A DNA stretch of 64,000 bases from Gallionella sp. (GTDB lineage Bacteria; Pseudomonadota; Gammaproteobacteria; Burkholderiales; Gallionellaceae), in the NCBI GenBank assembly GCA_022340615.1, contig JAJDNO010000005.1, positions 1-64,000 of the forward strand. The letters are read 5' to 3'. Shown in pieces: positions 49,926-59,390 of the stretch. A program made the translations under genes and the position numbers. Each line of letters starts with the position of its first letter. Positions within the stretch are counted from its first letter, which is position 1. The notes under the pieces were generated by a model. That model was given only the letters and a program-made list of their open reading frames with translations. It was not told where the DNA came from and searched no databases.

Positions 49926-51083
49926 TCACACCTGCGCGTCCGCCATGCCCTGCTTCCACCAGATCAGCAGCAATCCCAGCAGTCCCGCCAGCGCGCTACA
50001 GGTATACAGCACGCTCGCCCCATAGTGCTCCCAGATCGGTCCGCTCGCAAGACCGCCCAGCATCCCGCCCGCGCCATAGGTAAAGCTGCCGAACAGCGCC
50101 TGACCTTTGGACTGATGCCGTCCCCTGAAGAACTCATGAACAAGCCCCATCGACGCAGCGTGATACGCGCCAAAAGTGGCCGCATGCAGCACCTGCGCAA
50201 TCAGCAGCAAGGACAGAAAGTCCACGCCCCAGCCGATCAGCATGAAACGCACTACAGCGGCACTGAAACTGGCCAGCAGGATGCGGGTAAATCCGAAGCG
50301 GTTGACCAGCCACGGCATCAGGAAGAACACGCCGATTTCGCAGATCACGCCGAGCGCCCACAAACCGCCCACCGCGCTCTTCGCATAGCCGTGCTCGACC
50401 AGGTAAATCGAATAAAACGTGTAATAAGGCCCGTGCGCGACGGACATCAGGAAGCAGGCGCTGAACAGCGCGATGACTTTCGGCTGCAGCACGATCTGCC
50501 TGACCGGCTGGTGATCGGTGTGATGCGCCAGCACTTCGGTAGGGGGAATCTGCCGGGCAAAGATCAGGATGCCGAGTTCGCAAGCCAGGCCGGCCCACAG
50601 CAGCCACGCGATCGCGATGTAGTCGAACGCATAACCGAGCCCCACCACCGCGACAATGAAGCCGACCGACCCCCAGGAGCGGATCCGTCCATAACGTGAG
50701 CTGTGCTTGCCGAGGTAACTGAGCGTGGTCGCTTCGACCAGCGGCATGGACGCGCTCCAGAAAAAGCTCATCAATGCCAGCACCAGGAACATGCCCCAGA
50801 AACTGGTGGTCGCGAACACGCCGAGGTAGCACGCCGCGCTCAAAGTCGCGGCTGCCTGGACGACCTGATGCCGCTTGCCGGAATGGTCGGCCAGCCAGCC
50901 CCAGATACTCGGCGCCACCATGCGCATCACCGGCTGTATCGACATCAGGATCGCAATCTCGATCGCATCGAAATGAATGGATTTCAGGTACAGGCTCCAG
51001 TAGGGCGCGAACAGCCCCACGAAGGCATAGTAGAAGAAATAGAATCCGGCAATACGCCAGTAGTGATTTTTGGAAGGGGACAT
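49926..51083 (-). CDS. MFS transporter (HcaT/MFS_1-like)
   Basis: 385 residues, about 12 spans. The N-terminus YWRIAGFYFFYYAFVGLFAPYWSLYLKS and the loop WGWLADHSGKRHQV are close to the 3-phenylpropionate permease-like branch, which in practice includes many proteins of unknown substrate. The second-half repeat has GPYYTFYSIYLVEHGYAKSAVGGLWALGV. Inner-membrane proton-driven transport is assumed; the cargo cannot be told. Confidence 0.85.
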   Translation of the reverse strand: MSPSKNHYWRIAGFYFFYYAFVGLFAPYWSLYLKSIHFDAIEIAILMSIQPVMRMVAPSIWGWLADHSGKRHQVVQAAATLSAACYLGVFATTSFWGMFLVLALMSFFWSASMPLVEATTLSYLGKHSSRYGRIRSWGSVGFIVAVVGLGYAFDYIAIAWLLWAGLACELGILIFARQIPPTEVLAHHTDHQPVRQIVLQPKVIALFSACFLMSVAHGPYYTFYSIYLVEHGYAKSAVGGLWALGVICEIGVFFLMPWLVNRFGFTRILLASFSAAVVRFMLIGWGVDFLSLLLIAQVLHAATFGAYHAASMGLVHEFFRGRHQSKGQALFGSFTYGAGGMLGGLASGPIWEHYGASVLYTCSALAGLLGLLLIWWKQGMADAQV

Positions 51084-51145
51084 GGCAATGTAGCTTTCGA
51101 ACGGCGCGCATTATCTCATGGGGGAAATATATTTTTGCTGTTGCT

Positions 51146-51173
51146 CTTGAAACGGGAAAACCAGTCCCCATAA
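51146..51173 (+). promoter_or_regulatory. Sigma-32 heat-shock promoter of grpE
   Basis: CTTGAAA (51146-51152), 13-nt spacer, CCCCATAA (51166-51173): almost perfect to the sigma-32 consensus. It lies 27 bases before the grpE ATG. Confidence 0.88.
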
Positions 51174-51200
51174 CCTCCAGACCGAAATCTGGAGAACGGC

Positions 51201-51740
51201 ATGGAACAGAACGAAACAAACAACGAAACCAACCCGAAAAACGAAACCCAGTCACCGGAAACAGGCACGCCTGATGTGATGCCCAGCCCGGAAGAAATGC
51301 TCAAGGAAGCCGAGCGCAAGGCCCAGGAACATTACGATGCATGGATGTATGCCAAGGCGGAAAGCGAGAACATCCGCCGCCGCGCGGCTGATGATGTCAG
51401 CAAAGCTCACAAGTTTGCGGTAGAGCGGTTCTCCAACGAAATGCTCGCAGTCAAGGACAGCCTGGAAGCCGGGCTGGCGGTCGAAACCGCGACGGTGGAA
51501 AGCTTCAAGAGCGGCATGGAACTGACGCTGAAGCAGCTGTCCGGCGTGTTCGAAAAATTCAACATCAGCGAAATCAACCCGGTCGGCGAGAAATTCGATG
51601 CACACAAGCATCAGGCCATCAGCATGGTGGACAGCGACCAGCCCGCCAACACCGTGGTCAGCGTGATGCAGAAAGGCTATGCGCTGAACGACCGGATATT
51701 GCGCCCGGCGCTGGTGATGGTATCCAAAGGCAAGGAATAA
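51201..51740 (+). CDS. grpE: DnaK nucleotide-exchange factor GrpE
   Basis: 179 residues. A polar Asn/Thr/Glu-rich head, a long coiled coil ([31 protein letters not shown]), then the beta domain with [17 protein letters not shown] and [27 protein letters not shown]. It speeds ADP release from DnaK. GGAGAA precedes the ATG. A sigma-32 promoter is just upstream, and dnaK follows after 117 bases. Confidence 0.97.
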   Translation: MEQNETNNETNPKNETQSPETGTPDVMPSPEEMLKEAERKAQEHYDAWMYAKAESENIRRRAADDVSKAHKFAVERFSNEMLAVKDSLEAGLAVETATVESFKSGMELTLKQLSGVFEKFNISEINPVGEKFDAHKHQAISMVDSDQPANTVVSVMQKGYALNDRILRPALVMVSKGKE

Positions 51741-51773
51741 GCCTGCCACTGAGATGTTTCCCCGGTTACGGGG

Positions 51774-51802
51774 CTTGAAATATACAGTACCGCCCTGATG
51801 TT
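51774..51802 (+). promoter_or_regulatory. Second sigma-32-like promoter, for dnaK
   Basis: CTTGAAA (51774-51780), 12-nt spacer, CCCTGATGT (51793-51801): a perfect -35 and a weaker -10. It comes directly after the hairpin CCCCG-GTTA-CGGGG (51760-51773), which may slow read-through from grpE. Confidence 0.55.
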
Positions 51803-51857
51803 AGGCGGCAAAGCAGCAGAATTGAATAATTGAGCAATCAACTGAAAGGAAAGCATC

Positions 51858-53789
51858 ATGGGAAAAATCATCGGTATCGACCTGGGCACGACCAACTCCT
51901 GCGTGGCCATCATGGAAAACGGCAAGACCAAGGTGATCGAGAACGCGGAAGGAACCCGCACCACACCGTCCATCGTTGCCTATATGGAAGATGGCGAAGT
52001 GCTGGTCGGTGCGCCCGCGAAGCGCCAGGCTGTCACCAATCCGACCAACACGCTGTACGGCGTGAAACGCCTGATCGGGCGCCGCTTCGACGAGAAGATG
52101 GTGCAGAAGGACATCGCCATGGTGCCATTCAAGATCATCAAGGCCAAGAACGGCGACGCATGGGTGAAAGTGCGCGACAAGGAATATTCCGCGCCCGAAA
52201 TTTCAGCCCAGGTGCTGATGAAAATGAAAAAAACCGCCGAAGACTATCTCGGCGAATCGGTGACCGAGGCGGTCATCACCGTACCTGCGTACTTCAACGA
52301 CTCGCAACGCCAGGCAACCAAGGATGCCGGCCGCATCGCGGGCCTTGACGTCAAGCGCATCATCAACGAGCCGACCGCAGCCGCGCTGGCCTTCGGTCTG
52401 GACAAACAGGAAGGCGACCGCAAGATCGCCGTGTATGACCTGGGCGGCGGTACCTTCGATATCTCCATCATCGACATCGCCGAAATCGAGGGCGAGCACC
52501 AGTTCGAGGTGATGTCCACCAACGGCGACACCTTCCTCGGCGGCGAAGACTTCGACATGCGCGTTATCGACTTCCTGGTCGACGAATTCCAGAAGGACAG
52601 CGGCATCGACCTGCGCAAGGACGTGCTGGCATTGCAGCGCCTGAAGGACGCTGCTGAAAAGGCCAAGATCGAGCTGTCTTCTGCACAACAGACCGAGGTC
52701 AACCTGCCCTACATCACCGCCGATGCAACCGGCCCGAAACACCTGGCCGTGAAAATCACCCGCGCCAAGCTGGAAAGCCTGGTCGAGGACCTGATCGCGC
52801 GCACCATCGAACCGTGCAAGATCGCGATGAAGGACGCGGGCGTTTCCACCTCCGACATCAGCGACGTGATCCTGGTCGGCGGCCAGACCCGCATGCCCAA
52901 AGTGCAGGAAAAGGTCAAGGAATTCTTCGGCAAGGAAGCACGCAAGGACGTGAACCCTGACGAAGCCGTTGCTGTCGGCGCGGCCATCCAGGGCGGCGTG
53001 CTGCAGGGCGAAGTCAAGGACGTGCTGTTGCTGGACGTGACCCCGCTGAGCCTGGGTATCGAAACCATGGGCGGCGTGATGACCAAACTGATCAAGAAGA
53101 ACACCACGATCCCGACCAAGGCATCGCAGGTATTCTCGACCGCCGAGGACAACCAGAACGCGGTGACCATCCACGTGCTGCAGGGCGAGCGCGAAGTGGT
53201 GTCCGGCAACAAGAGCCTGGGCCAGTTCAACCTGTCCGACATTCCGCCTGCACCTCGCGGCATGCCGCAGATCGAAGTGACCTTCGACATCGACTCGAAC
53301 GGCATCCTGCACGTGTCGGCGAAGGACAAGGCGACCGGCAAGGAGAACAAGATCAAGATCCAGGCAAGCTCCGGTTTGAGCGAAGCAGAAATCAACAAGA
53401 TGGTTCAGGATGCCGAAGCCCACGCCGAGGACGACCGCAAGGCACTGGAACTGGTGACCGCGCGCAACCAGCTCGACGCGCTGATCCACTCAACGCACAA
53501 GTCGCTGAAGGAATATGGCGATCAACTGACTGCAGATGAAAAGAGCGCAGTCGAGGCTGCCTTGAAGGAGGCCGAGGAAGTCGTGAAAGGTGACGACAAG
53601 GAAGCAATCGAAGCCAAGGCTGAGGCACTGGCGACCGCAGCGCAGAAGCTCGGCGAGAAGATGTACGCAGCCGAGCAGGCCAAGGCGCAGGCCGGTGAAG
53701 CAGGTGCTGAATCCGGTGCGGAAGCGAAGAAGGACGAGGGCGATGTGGTGGACGCAGAGTTCACCGAAGTGAAAGACGAAAAGAAGTAA
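51858..53789 (+). CDS. dnaK: Hsp70 chaperone DnaK
   Basis: 643 residues. [12 protein letters not shown] at residues 4-15, [19 protein letters not shown], the ATPase signature [14 protein letters not shown], the linker [15 protein letters not shown], and the lidded C-terminus ending in an acidic EEVK-like tail ([10 protein letters not shown]). ATP-driven folding with DnaJ and GrpE. AAGGAAAGCATC precedes the ATG. Confidence 0.99.
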   Translation: MGKIIGIDLGTTNSCVAIMENGKTKVIENAEGTRTTPSIVAYMEDGEVLVGAPAKRQAVTNPTNTLYGVKRLIGRRFDEKMVQKDIAMVPFKIIKAKNGDAWVKVRDKEYSAPEISAQVLMKMKKTAEDYLGESVTEAVITVPAYFNDSQRQATKDAGRIAGLDVKRIINEPTAAALAFGLDKQEGDRKIAVYDLGGGTFDISIIDIAEIEGEHQFEVMSTNGDTFLGGEDFDMRVIDFLVDEFQKDSGIDLRKDVLALQRLKDAAEKAKIELSSAQQTEVNLPYITADATGPKHLAVKITRAKLESLVEDLIARTIEPCKIAMKDAGVSTSDISDVILVGGQTRMPKVQEKVKEFFGKEARKDVNPDEAVAVGAAIQGGVLQGEVKDVLLLDVTPLSLGIETMGGVMTKLIKKNTTIPTKASQVFSTAEDNQNAVTIHVLQGEREVVSGNKSLGQFNLSDIPPAPRGMPQIEVTFDIDSNGILHVSAKDKATGKENKIKIQASSGLSEAEINKMVQDAEAHAEDDRKALELVTARNQLDALIHSTHKSLKEYGDQLTADEKSAVEAALKEAEEVVKGDDKEAIEAKAEALATAAQKLGEKMYAAEQAKAQAGEAGAESGAEAKKDEGDVVDAEFTEVKDEKK

Positions 53790-53807
53790 GGTACTATAAA
53801 GGCTGAG

Positions 53808-53842
53808 GGCTGGATGCCGGGTCTCCCGGTCTCCAGCCTTTT
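53808..53842 (+). terminator. Intrinsic terminator between dnaK and dnaJ
   Basis: GGCTGGA and TCCAGCC enclose an inner CCGGG-TCT-CCCGG hairpin and run into TTTTA. It should reduce dnaJ expression relative to dnaK. Confidence 0.82.
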
Positions 53843-53879
53843 ACGTGTTCCATTTATCACAAGCATTTAGCCACCGATT

Positions 53880-55001
53880 ATGTCAAAAAAAGATTACTAC
53901 GAAGTTCTCGGCGTGAACCGCGATGCTTCCGAAGAGGATATCAAGAAGGCTTATCGCAAGCTGGCGATGAAGCATCACCCGGACCGCAATCCCGACAACC
54001 CGAATGCAGAGGAACATTTCAAGGAAGCCAAGGAAGCCTACGAGGTACTGAGCGACGGGCAGAAACGCGCTGCCTATGACCAGCATGGCCATGCCGCTTT
54101 CGAATCCGGCGGGATGGGCGGCAACCCGTTCGGTGCCGGTGCGCAGGGATTCGATTTTTCCGATATCTTCGGCGATATCTTCGGCGGCGGACGCGGCGGC
54201 GGGCGCAGCAATGTGCAGCGTGGCGCGGATCTGCGCTACAACCTCGAGATCACGCTGGAACAGGCTGCGCGCGGCACCGAAACGCAGATACGCGTCCCGG
54301 CGATGGCGGAATGCGAGACCTGCCACGGCTCCGGCGCAAAACCGGGGACCAGCCCGACCACCTGCTCCACCTGTGCCGGCCATGGCCAAGTACGCATGCA
54401 GCAGGGTTTCTTTTCGATCCAGCAAACCTGCCCGCGCTGCCACGGCTCCGGCAAGATGATCACCTCGCCGTGCAAGGACTGCAACGGCAACGGACGGATC
54501 AAGCAGCACAAAACGCTGTCGGTCAAGATTCCGGCGGGCGTGGATACGGATGACCGCATCCGCCTATCCAGCGAGGGCGAACTCGGCGTGAACGGCGGGC
54601 CACCCGGCGACCTGTATGTGGTTATACAGATCAAGCCGCACGCGGTTTTCCAGCGCGACCACAACGATCTGCATTGCGAAATGCCGATCAGCTTCACCAC
54701 CGCCGCACTAGGCGGGTCGATCGAGATTCCCACCCTGGATGGCGTCGCAACGATCAAGATCCCTGCCGAAACCCAGAGCGGCAGAATATTCCGGCTGCGC
54801 GGCAAGGGCATCAAGGGCGTGCGCAGTTCCAGCCATGGCGACCTGCATTGCCACGTGGAGGTGGAAACACCGGTGAGCCTGACAGATCGCCAGCGGGAAC
54901 TGCTGCGCGAATTCGAAGAAATCAACGAAAAAGACAGCGAGCGCCACAATCCGCGTGCCCGGTCGTGGATGAACAAGGTCAAGGATTTCTTTGTCGCATA
55001 G
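53880..55001 (+). CDS. dnaJ: Co-chaperone DnaJ
   Basis: 373 residues. J-domain with HPD at 33-35 ([11 protein letters not shown]), a Gly/Phe region ([17 protein letters not shown]), four zinc-binding repeats ([32 protein letters not shown]) and the C-terminal substrate domain. It stimulates DnaK ATPase and delivers clients. The upstream sequence has only a weak Shine-Dalgarno. Confidence 0.98.
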   Translation: MSKKDYYEVLGVNRDASEEDIKKAYRKLAMKHHPDRNPDNPNAEEHFKEAKEAYEVLSDGQKRAAYDQHGHAAFESGGMGGNPFGAGAQGFDFSDIFGDIFGGGRGGGRSNVQRGADLRYNLEITLEQAARGTETQIRVPAMAECETCHGSGAKPGTSPTTCSTCAGHGQVRMQQGFFSIQQTCPRCHGSGKMITSPCKDCNGNGRIKQHKTLSVKIPAGVDTDDRIRLSSEGELGVNGGPPGDLYVVIQIKPHAVFQRDHNDLHCEMPISFTTAALGGSIEIPTLDGVATIKIPAETQSGRIFRLRGKGIKGVRSSSHGDLHCHVEVETPVSLTDRQRELLREFEEINEKDSERHNPRARSWMNKVKDFFVA

Positions 55002-55009
55002 CAACTGGA

Positions 55010-55030
55010 CCGGTGCGATCGCCGCACCGG
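55010..55030. repeat. Hairpin after dnaJ
   Basis: CCGGTGCG, loop ATCGC, CGCACCGG: an 8-bp GC-rich stem 8 bases after the dnaJ stop. No T tract follows, so it may be a 3'-end stabiliser or weak terminator rather than a clean one. Confidence 0.6.
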
Positions 55031-55148
55031 ATCCGACACCCGCCCGGCTGACCTAGGCACGGCGCGGAAACCCATTTAAAATTCTGCTAGAATGAACAAA
55101 CGATTCGATTATTGATCTATCCGGGTCCCTGCACCAATACAATTCAAC

Positions 55149-55943
55149 ATGCATTCCCGAACGAATATTTCCAGACGAAAAGCCTTTCTCATCCACCTGT
55201 CGATCAGCGCAGCCATTGCCGTAGCCGTGGTCGCGCTGATGATGCTGGTCTGGTACAAACCGCCTTTTTTCTCGGCGCTCGGCGGGAAGCACATCCTGCT
55301 GATACTGCTAGGCGTCGACGTGACGCTCGGACCGCTGATCACGCTGCTCATCTTCAACCCTCTGAAGAGCCGCAAGGCACTGAGGTTCGATCTGTCGGTG
55401 ATCGCGGTGCTGCAATCCGCGGCGCTTATTTTCGGCGTGAGTGTGCTGTTCCAGGCACGCCCGGTTTTCGTGGTGTTCAGCAAAGGTTCCTTCGACCTGA
55501 TCACCGCCAACATGCTCAGCGAACACGATATTGCACAGGCAAAATATCCCGCCTACCGGTCGCTGCCGCTGACTGGTCCAGTTTACGTTTATTCGGAAAT
55601 GCCGTCGGATATCAAGGAAAGAAACCAGCTGGTATTCAGCGCGTTTTCCGGCAAGGATTTGCCGCAGTTTCCGCAGTACTACAAACCATACGATGAGCAC
55701 GGCAAGGTCGAAGGCAGCGCCGCCAAGCCGATCGCCGAACTGAAGCAACTGAACCCCGGTCTGGCCGCGGAAATCGACCGCTCGGGAGAGGCCAGCGGGC
55801 GGAAACTATCGGACATCGGTTTTGTGCCGTTGCGAGCCAAATATCAGGATCAGGCCATATTGCTCGGGAAGAGCGACGGCAAAGTGCTGGGCTTGCTGGA
55901 TGTAAACCCCTGGCCAGGTTCTGCGATGTTCAGACGCAAATAA
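55149..55943 (+). CDS. TfpX/TfpZ-family type IV pilin accessory protein
   Basis: 264 residues. Three or four N-terminal membrane spans (KAFLIHLSISAAIAVAVVALMMLVWY, HILLILLGVDVTLGPLITLLIF, LSVIAVLQSAALIFGVSVL) with the hallmark LLGVDVTLGPLIT, then a periplasmic domain of about 150 residues. TfpX and TfpZ assist assembly of particular pilins in Acinetobacter and Pseudomonas. No pilin gene is adjacent. Convergent with the dienelactone hydrolase gene, 9 bases apart. Confidence 0.85.
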   Translation: MHSRTNISRRKAFLIHLSISAAIAVAVVALMMLVWYKPPFFSALGGKHILLILLGVDVTLGPLITLLIFNPLKSRKALRFDLSVIAVLQSAALIFGVSVLFQARPVFVVFSKGSFDLITANMLSEHDIAQAKYPAYRSLPLTGPVYVYSEMPSDIKERNQLVFSAFSGKDLPQFPQYYKPYDEHGKVEGSAAKPIAELKQLNPGLAAEIDRSGEASGRKLSDIGFVPLRAKYQDQAILLGKSDGKVLGLLDVNPWPGSAMFRRK

Positions 55944-55952
55944 GCTTCGCAG

Positions 55953-56753
55953 TTACTTCGCCGCGAACACCTCGCGCAGAAATACCCTGGCCTGCTCCCA
56001 CGAATCCTTGTCCGCTTTTGCATCGTAGGCTATCGGCAGGTTGAATTTCTTGCCCAACACATCCGCAGCCGGATTGGTGAACGCATGTTTCGCTCCGGGA
56101 TAGGTGACCACGCGGAAATCCGCGCCGGCGTGTTCCATCTCCAGCCTGAATGCGGCAACCTTTTCCGGCCCGATGGTCGGATCGGCATCGCCGCTGAATG
56201 AAATGATGTGCGCCTTGATCGCGCCCGGCTGCGCCGGGTTCGCGGTACCGAGCCCGCCGTGGAAACTCGCCACGCCCTTCAGGTCCTCGCCCATGCGCGC
56301 CATGTTCAGTACCACGCTGCCGCCGAAACAATAGCCGAACGCGGCAATTTCATCGGGATTCACCGTTGCATGTTTGCGCAGCAAATGCATAGCCGCCTCG
56401 AAGCGCGCCTTTTCCATCGGCAAGTTGCTGTATAACTCGCCAGCCAGCTTGCGTGCATCATCAGGATTGTCGACAACCTTGCCGTTGCCGTACATATCGA
56501 CCGCGAGCGCGGTATATCCCAGTTCTGCAAGCATGCGCGCGCGTTTGCGCGCATATTCGTTTTGCCCCCACCACTCGTGCACCACCAGAACCCCGGGGCG
56601 CTTGCCCTTGATCGAATCGTCGTAGGCAATATATCCCTTCAGCTTCGTGCCATCCGCCTCATAAACCACTTCGGTGCCCTGCACCGCGGCATACGCGGAC
56701 GGTCCGCCCAGACAGAAGATCGACATCGACATTGCCAACAGCAATTCTTTCAT
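55953..56753 (-). CDS. Exported dienelactone hydrolase-family protein
   Basis: 266 residues. An N-terminal signal peptide (MKELLLAMSMSIFCLGGPSAYA) marks it as periplasmic, unusual for classic cytosolic DLH. The alpha/beta-hydrolase core has a Cys nucleophile in GYCFGGSVV, Asp in SGDADPTIG, His in GAKHAFTNP, and the conserved HEWWGQN loop. Substrate unknown. Stand-alone; no aromatic degradation genes nearby. Confidence 0.88.
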   Translation of the reverse strand: MKELLLAMSMSIFCLGGPSAYAAVQGTEVVYEADGTKLKGYIAYDDSIKGKRPGVLVVHEWWGQNEYARKRARMLAELGYTALAVDMYGNGKVVDNPDDARKLAGELYSNLPMEKARFEAAMHLLRKHATVNPDEIAAFGYCFGGSVVLNMARMGEDLKGVASFHGGLGTANPAQPGAIKAHIISFSGDADPTIGPEKVAAFRLEMEHAGADFRVVTYPGAKHAFTNPAADVLGKKFNLPIAYDAKADKDSWEQARVFLREVFAAK

Positions 56754-56804
56754 GATCGCTCCTTTGCAATAATCTAGCGGCTATTTGCCGACCGGCCTGG
56801 CTGG

Positions 56805-57110
56805 TCAGGCTGTTCCCATTTCAACCTGCTGTTTCAGATAATACACCTCCATGTTGAGGCGGCATATTCTCTCAATCAGCTGTTCGGCCAGCGCATCGTC
56901 GAGCACGAACTCGACCTTGACCGCCAGTTCCCCGGCAAGTTCGAAAAAGGTTTCTTCATGCATGCGTCCGTGCCTTCCGAAACCGGCGATCGCGCGAAAA
57001 GCCGAGCCTCCATGCACACCCATCCCCCGCGCTTCCTCGAGTAGCCATTCATAAAGCGGCATGTCCGAGTGGTGCTGTTTTTCAGAGATATAAAACGAGA
57101 GCAGGTTCAT
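56805..57110 (-). CDS. DUF190 (PII-like) protein
   Basis: 101 residues, family of small ferredoxin-fold, PII-like proteins (DUF190/COG1993). EWLLEEARGMGVHGGSAFRAIAGFGRHG is the conserved core. Such genes often sit next to crcB, here 21 bases downstream of it, and are thought to modulate the fluoride channel, though direct evidence is limited. Confidence 0.88.
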   Translation of the reverse strand: MNLLSFYISEKQHHSDMPLYEWLLEEARGMGVHGGSAFRAIAGFGRHGRMHEETFFELAGELAVKVEFVLDDALAEQLIERICRLNMEVYYLKQQVEMGTA

Positions 57111-57131
57111 GTTCGTGTTCTCCCAGTAATA

Positions 57132-57515
57132 TTATGTTTGCATCATCCTGAAAGTCTGTATACCCAGGATGGTCATCAGCAGCGAACCGCCGAGATGGGT
57201 AAGGATGATCGCCGATCCCCATGCATACTGGCCGCGCAACAGCAGCGTGACGGTCTCTGCAGAAAAGGTGGAGAAAGTGGTCAGGGCGCCGAGAAATCCG
57301 GTGATGATCATCAGTCGCCACTCCGGCGAAAGGCCGGAGTAGTGCGAAAAAAATGCGATCGCAAGGCCGATCAGGTAGCCGCCCAGCAAATTGGCAGCCA
57401 GCGTTCCGAGCGGCAGTTCCGGCAGTGCCGGATTCAGCCACAAACCCAGCCCCCAGCGCAGGCTTGCGCCGAATGCGGCGCCGGTCCCAATGGCAAGAAG
57501 ATTTAACAGCATCAA
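57132..57515 (-). CDS. crcB: Fluoride efflux channel CrcB (Fluc)
   Basis: 127 residues, four membrane spans. The dual-topology channel motifs are present: [10 protein letters not shown] at the start, [18 protein letters not shown] with the pore Asn, and [17 protein letters not shown] with the fluoride-lining Phe residues. It exports fluoride passively. No fluoride riboswitch is visible in the short leader (57516-57558). Confidence 0.95.
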   Translation of the reverse strand: MMLLNLLAIGTGAAFGASLRWGLGLWLNPALPELPLGTLAANLLGGYLIGLAIAFFSHYSGLSPEWRLMIITGFLGALTTFSTFSAETVTLLLRGQYAWGSAIILTHLGGSLLMTILGIQTFRMMQT

Positions 57516-57558
57516 TACGGCCCCGTCAGAATCATCTGAATCATGAATAGAGTTCGCT

Positions 57559-58758
57559 TCATTCTACAACACGCACCAGTGCAAAACCGCCGCCCAGCGT
57601 GCGCAAGTTGGTGGTCTGCCCCTGGTACAGCCGTGCAACCACTAGTTGAATTTTTCCGGCATATACATAACAGCGCACATCATACTTCAGCGACACCGGA
57701 TCGGCCCCGTCCAGGCAAACCGCACGTTCTCCCGGCGGAGTCAGCTTTTGCGCGACATAGTCACCCTGCACAATCTCGCCATACACCCGTTTGGTCAGGT
57801 TTGCGCCGCGATACGTGCCCTTGCTGCCATATCCGGTGTGGGGTTTGAAGAACAAGCCCTTGCGGTCGGTCCAGAGCGTGTCCTCCATGTCGGCGCTCAC
57901 GACAAAGGTATGCGGCACGCCCGCCTGCAGCGTCGCGATGTCAGCCTCGGCGGCCCCCAGTGCGCGCAGGCCCTGCTCTTCGGTCAGTCGCGCCAGATTG
58001 CGCTTGTCCGCGTATTTAGCGTAGGCATGGGGATGCGGGGTCAATACCACCCGCCCGCTCCGGTATGCCCTGTCCAGAAGCGGATGCTGCTGCAGCGAAA
58101 AATCGGTCAGGCGGTTGTACACCATGTCGATTTTTTCCTTGCCGAAGTACAAACCGTCTTCGTGCAACTTCAATGCGACCGGATCGACGATATAAACCGT
58201 CAGCCCGTCGCGTTCCAGCATCCGTTTGGCCAGCAGAAATTCGGGATAGAGATATTGCTGCTCCGGATTCTCATCGACGATAGCGATACTCCTGAACGGC
58301 GCCGAGCCGCGTTCCACGCGCCATTCGTTGCGGAACATCGCGATGAACGCCGATTCGAGATTCTCGATCGCAACGGTTTTGCCGGGCATCTCTGCATCGC
58401 GCTGGCTGCCGGCCAGAAATTCATTGAAGAACGCGCCGCCCGCGTTGGAATTGATTTCTATCAGGTGCACGCCCTGTGCGTTGAGGTGAAAATCGTAACC
58501 GAAGAACACACCACCGGCTTTCGGTTGTTTCCCGTCACCGGGCGGCAGCCAGCCTTCAAGCCCGACCACCCGCTCTACCGCCGCAACCACCTCGTACATC
58601 TTGCGCAATTGCGCCGGTGAGATGAACACCGGCACTCCGGCAAACAGGTACGGGCAGCGCTCCGCCACCAGACTATGCCAGGCTTCGCCCTGCGCCCGGC
58701 ACGCCTGCACAAGGGCATCCCGGTTCAATTCTGCAGAGTGACAATCGGCATTCAACAT
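57559..58758 (-). CDS. ATP-grasp-like protein of unknown substrate
   Basis: 399 residues. Several features fit an ATP-grasp ligase fold: [28 protein letters not shown] (acidic metal ligand and Asn near an early position), the lid-like [23 protein letters not shown], and [13 protein letters not shown] do not recognise a named subfamily. It may ligate an amino acid or peptide. The start at 58758 overlaps no gene; an earlier GTG (58773) would overlap the chalcone-isomerase-like gene by 4 bases. It is probably co-transcribed with that gene. Confidence 0.6.
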   Translation of the reverse strand: MLNADCHSAELNRDALVQACRAQGEAWHSLVAERCPYLFAGVPVFISPAQLRKMYEVVAAVERVVGLEGWLPPGDGKQPKAGGVFFGYDFHLNAQGVHLIEINSNAGGAFFNEFLAGSQRDAEMPGKTVAIENLESAFIAMFRNEWRVERGSAPFRSIAIVDENPEQQYLYPEFLLAKRMLERDGLTVYIVDPVALKLHEDGLYFGKEKIDMVYNRLTDFSLQQHPLLDRAYRSGRVVLTPHPHAYAKYADKRNLARLTEEQGLRALGAAEADIATLQAGVPHTFVVSADMEDTLWTDRKGLFFKPHTGYGSKGTYRGANLTKRVYGEIVQGDYVAQKLTPPGERAVCLDGADPVSLKYDVRCYVYAGKIQLVVARLYQGQTTNLRTLGGGFALVRVVE

Positions 58759-58769
58759 TTCAGCTTCGA

Positions 58770-59339
58770 TCACTTCGTTCCGCCCAGCAATTCTGCTTTC
58801 AGATCGGCCTGCACCGCATGCGTACCGATCCATATCTTCAGCAATGCATGGTGGAACATCTCCCCTTCGATCGTGCCATAAGTGACGCCATTCACGCTGA
58901 TCTGCGTTCCGGTGCCGGGCACATAATCCATCACGATCAGGTCACCCGAGTGCACTTCTTCGACCAGATGGAAAATGTCACTCATCTGCTTGAGCTGGTC
59001 ATGCAGCATCGCCATTTCCGCCTTGGAGTGGTTCGCCTCGATAGCCTCGATGAACGCATCCATGAACCTTTTCTCCCCCAGGTCGCGCAACATGTACAGC
59101 GCGATGCGTTGCGGCTCGTCTGCGGTGATGATGGCATCCGCGGAAGTCTGTTTCTCCGGCAGGTACAGCGCCGCCACATATATCTTGAAAAAGAATTTGC
59201 TGCGCAAGCCCGCGCCGTTCAGTATCAGAACCTGGTTGCCGAGCGTAACGCTGTCCGCCGGCTTGACGCCTGCCACTTCCATTGCATTCACGTTCCAGCT
59301 CACCAACAAACCACAGATCAGAAATAGTATTTTTCTCAT
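58770..59339 (-). CDS. Chalcone isomerase-like periplasmic protein
   Basis: 189 residues. Signal peptide (MRKILFLICGLLVSWNVNA), then a chalcone-isomerase-like (Chalcone_3) domain: LNGAGLRSKFFFKIYVAALYLPEK near residues 40-63, and DYVPGTGTQISVNGV near the C-terminus. Bacterial members lack known flavonoid substrates; many are periplasmic and of unknown role. The next gene downstream begins within 12 bases. Confidence 0.85.
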   Translation of the reverse strand: MRKILFLICGLLVSWNVNAMEVAGVKPADSVTLGNQVLILNGAGLRSKFFFKIYVAALYLPEKQTSADAIITADEPQRIALYMLRDLGEKRFMDAFIEAIEANHSKAEMAMLHDQLKQMSDIFHLVEEVHSGDLIVMDYVPGTGTQISVNGVTYGTIEGEMFHHALLKIWIGTHAVQADLKAELLGGTK

Positions 59340-59390
59340 TTTTTTCTTTCAATCCGGATCAACCCTCGGAATTTCGGTTCGTGCCTGATC

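Noticed and set aside
57516-57558. Fluoride riboswitch before crcB
   Set aside because: The 43-base gap lacks the conserved aptamer segments and is too short.
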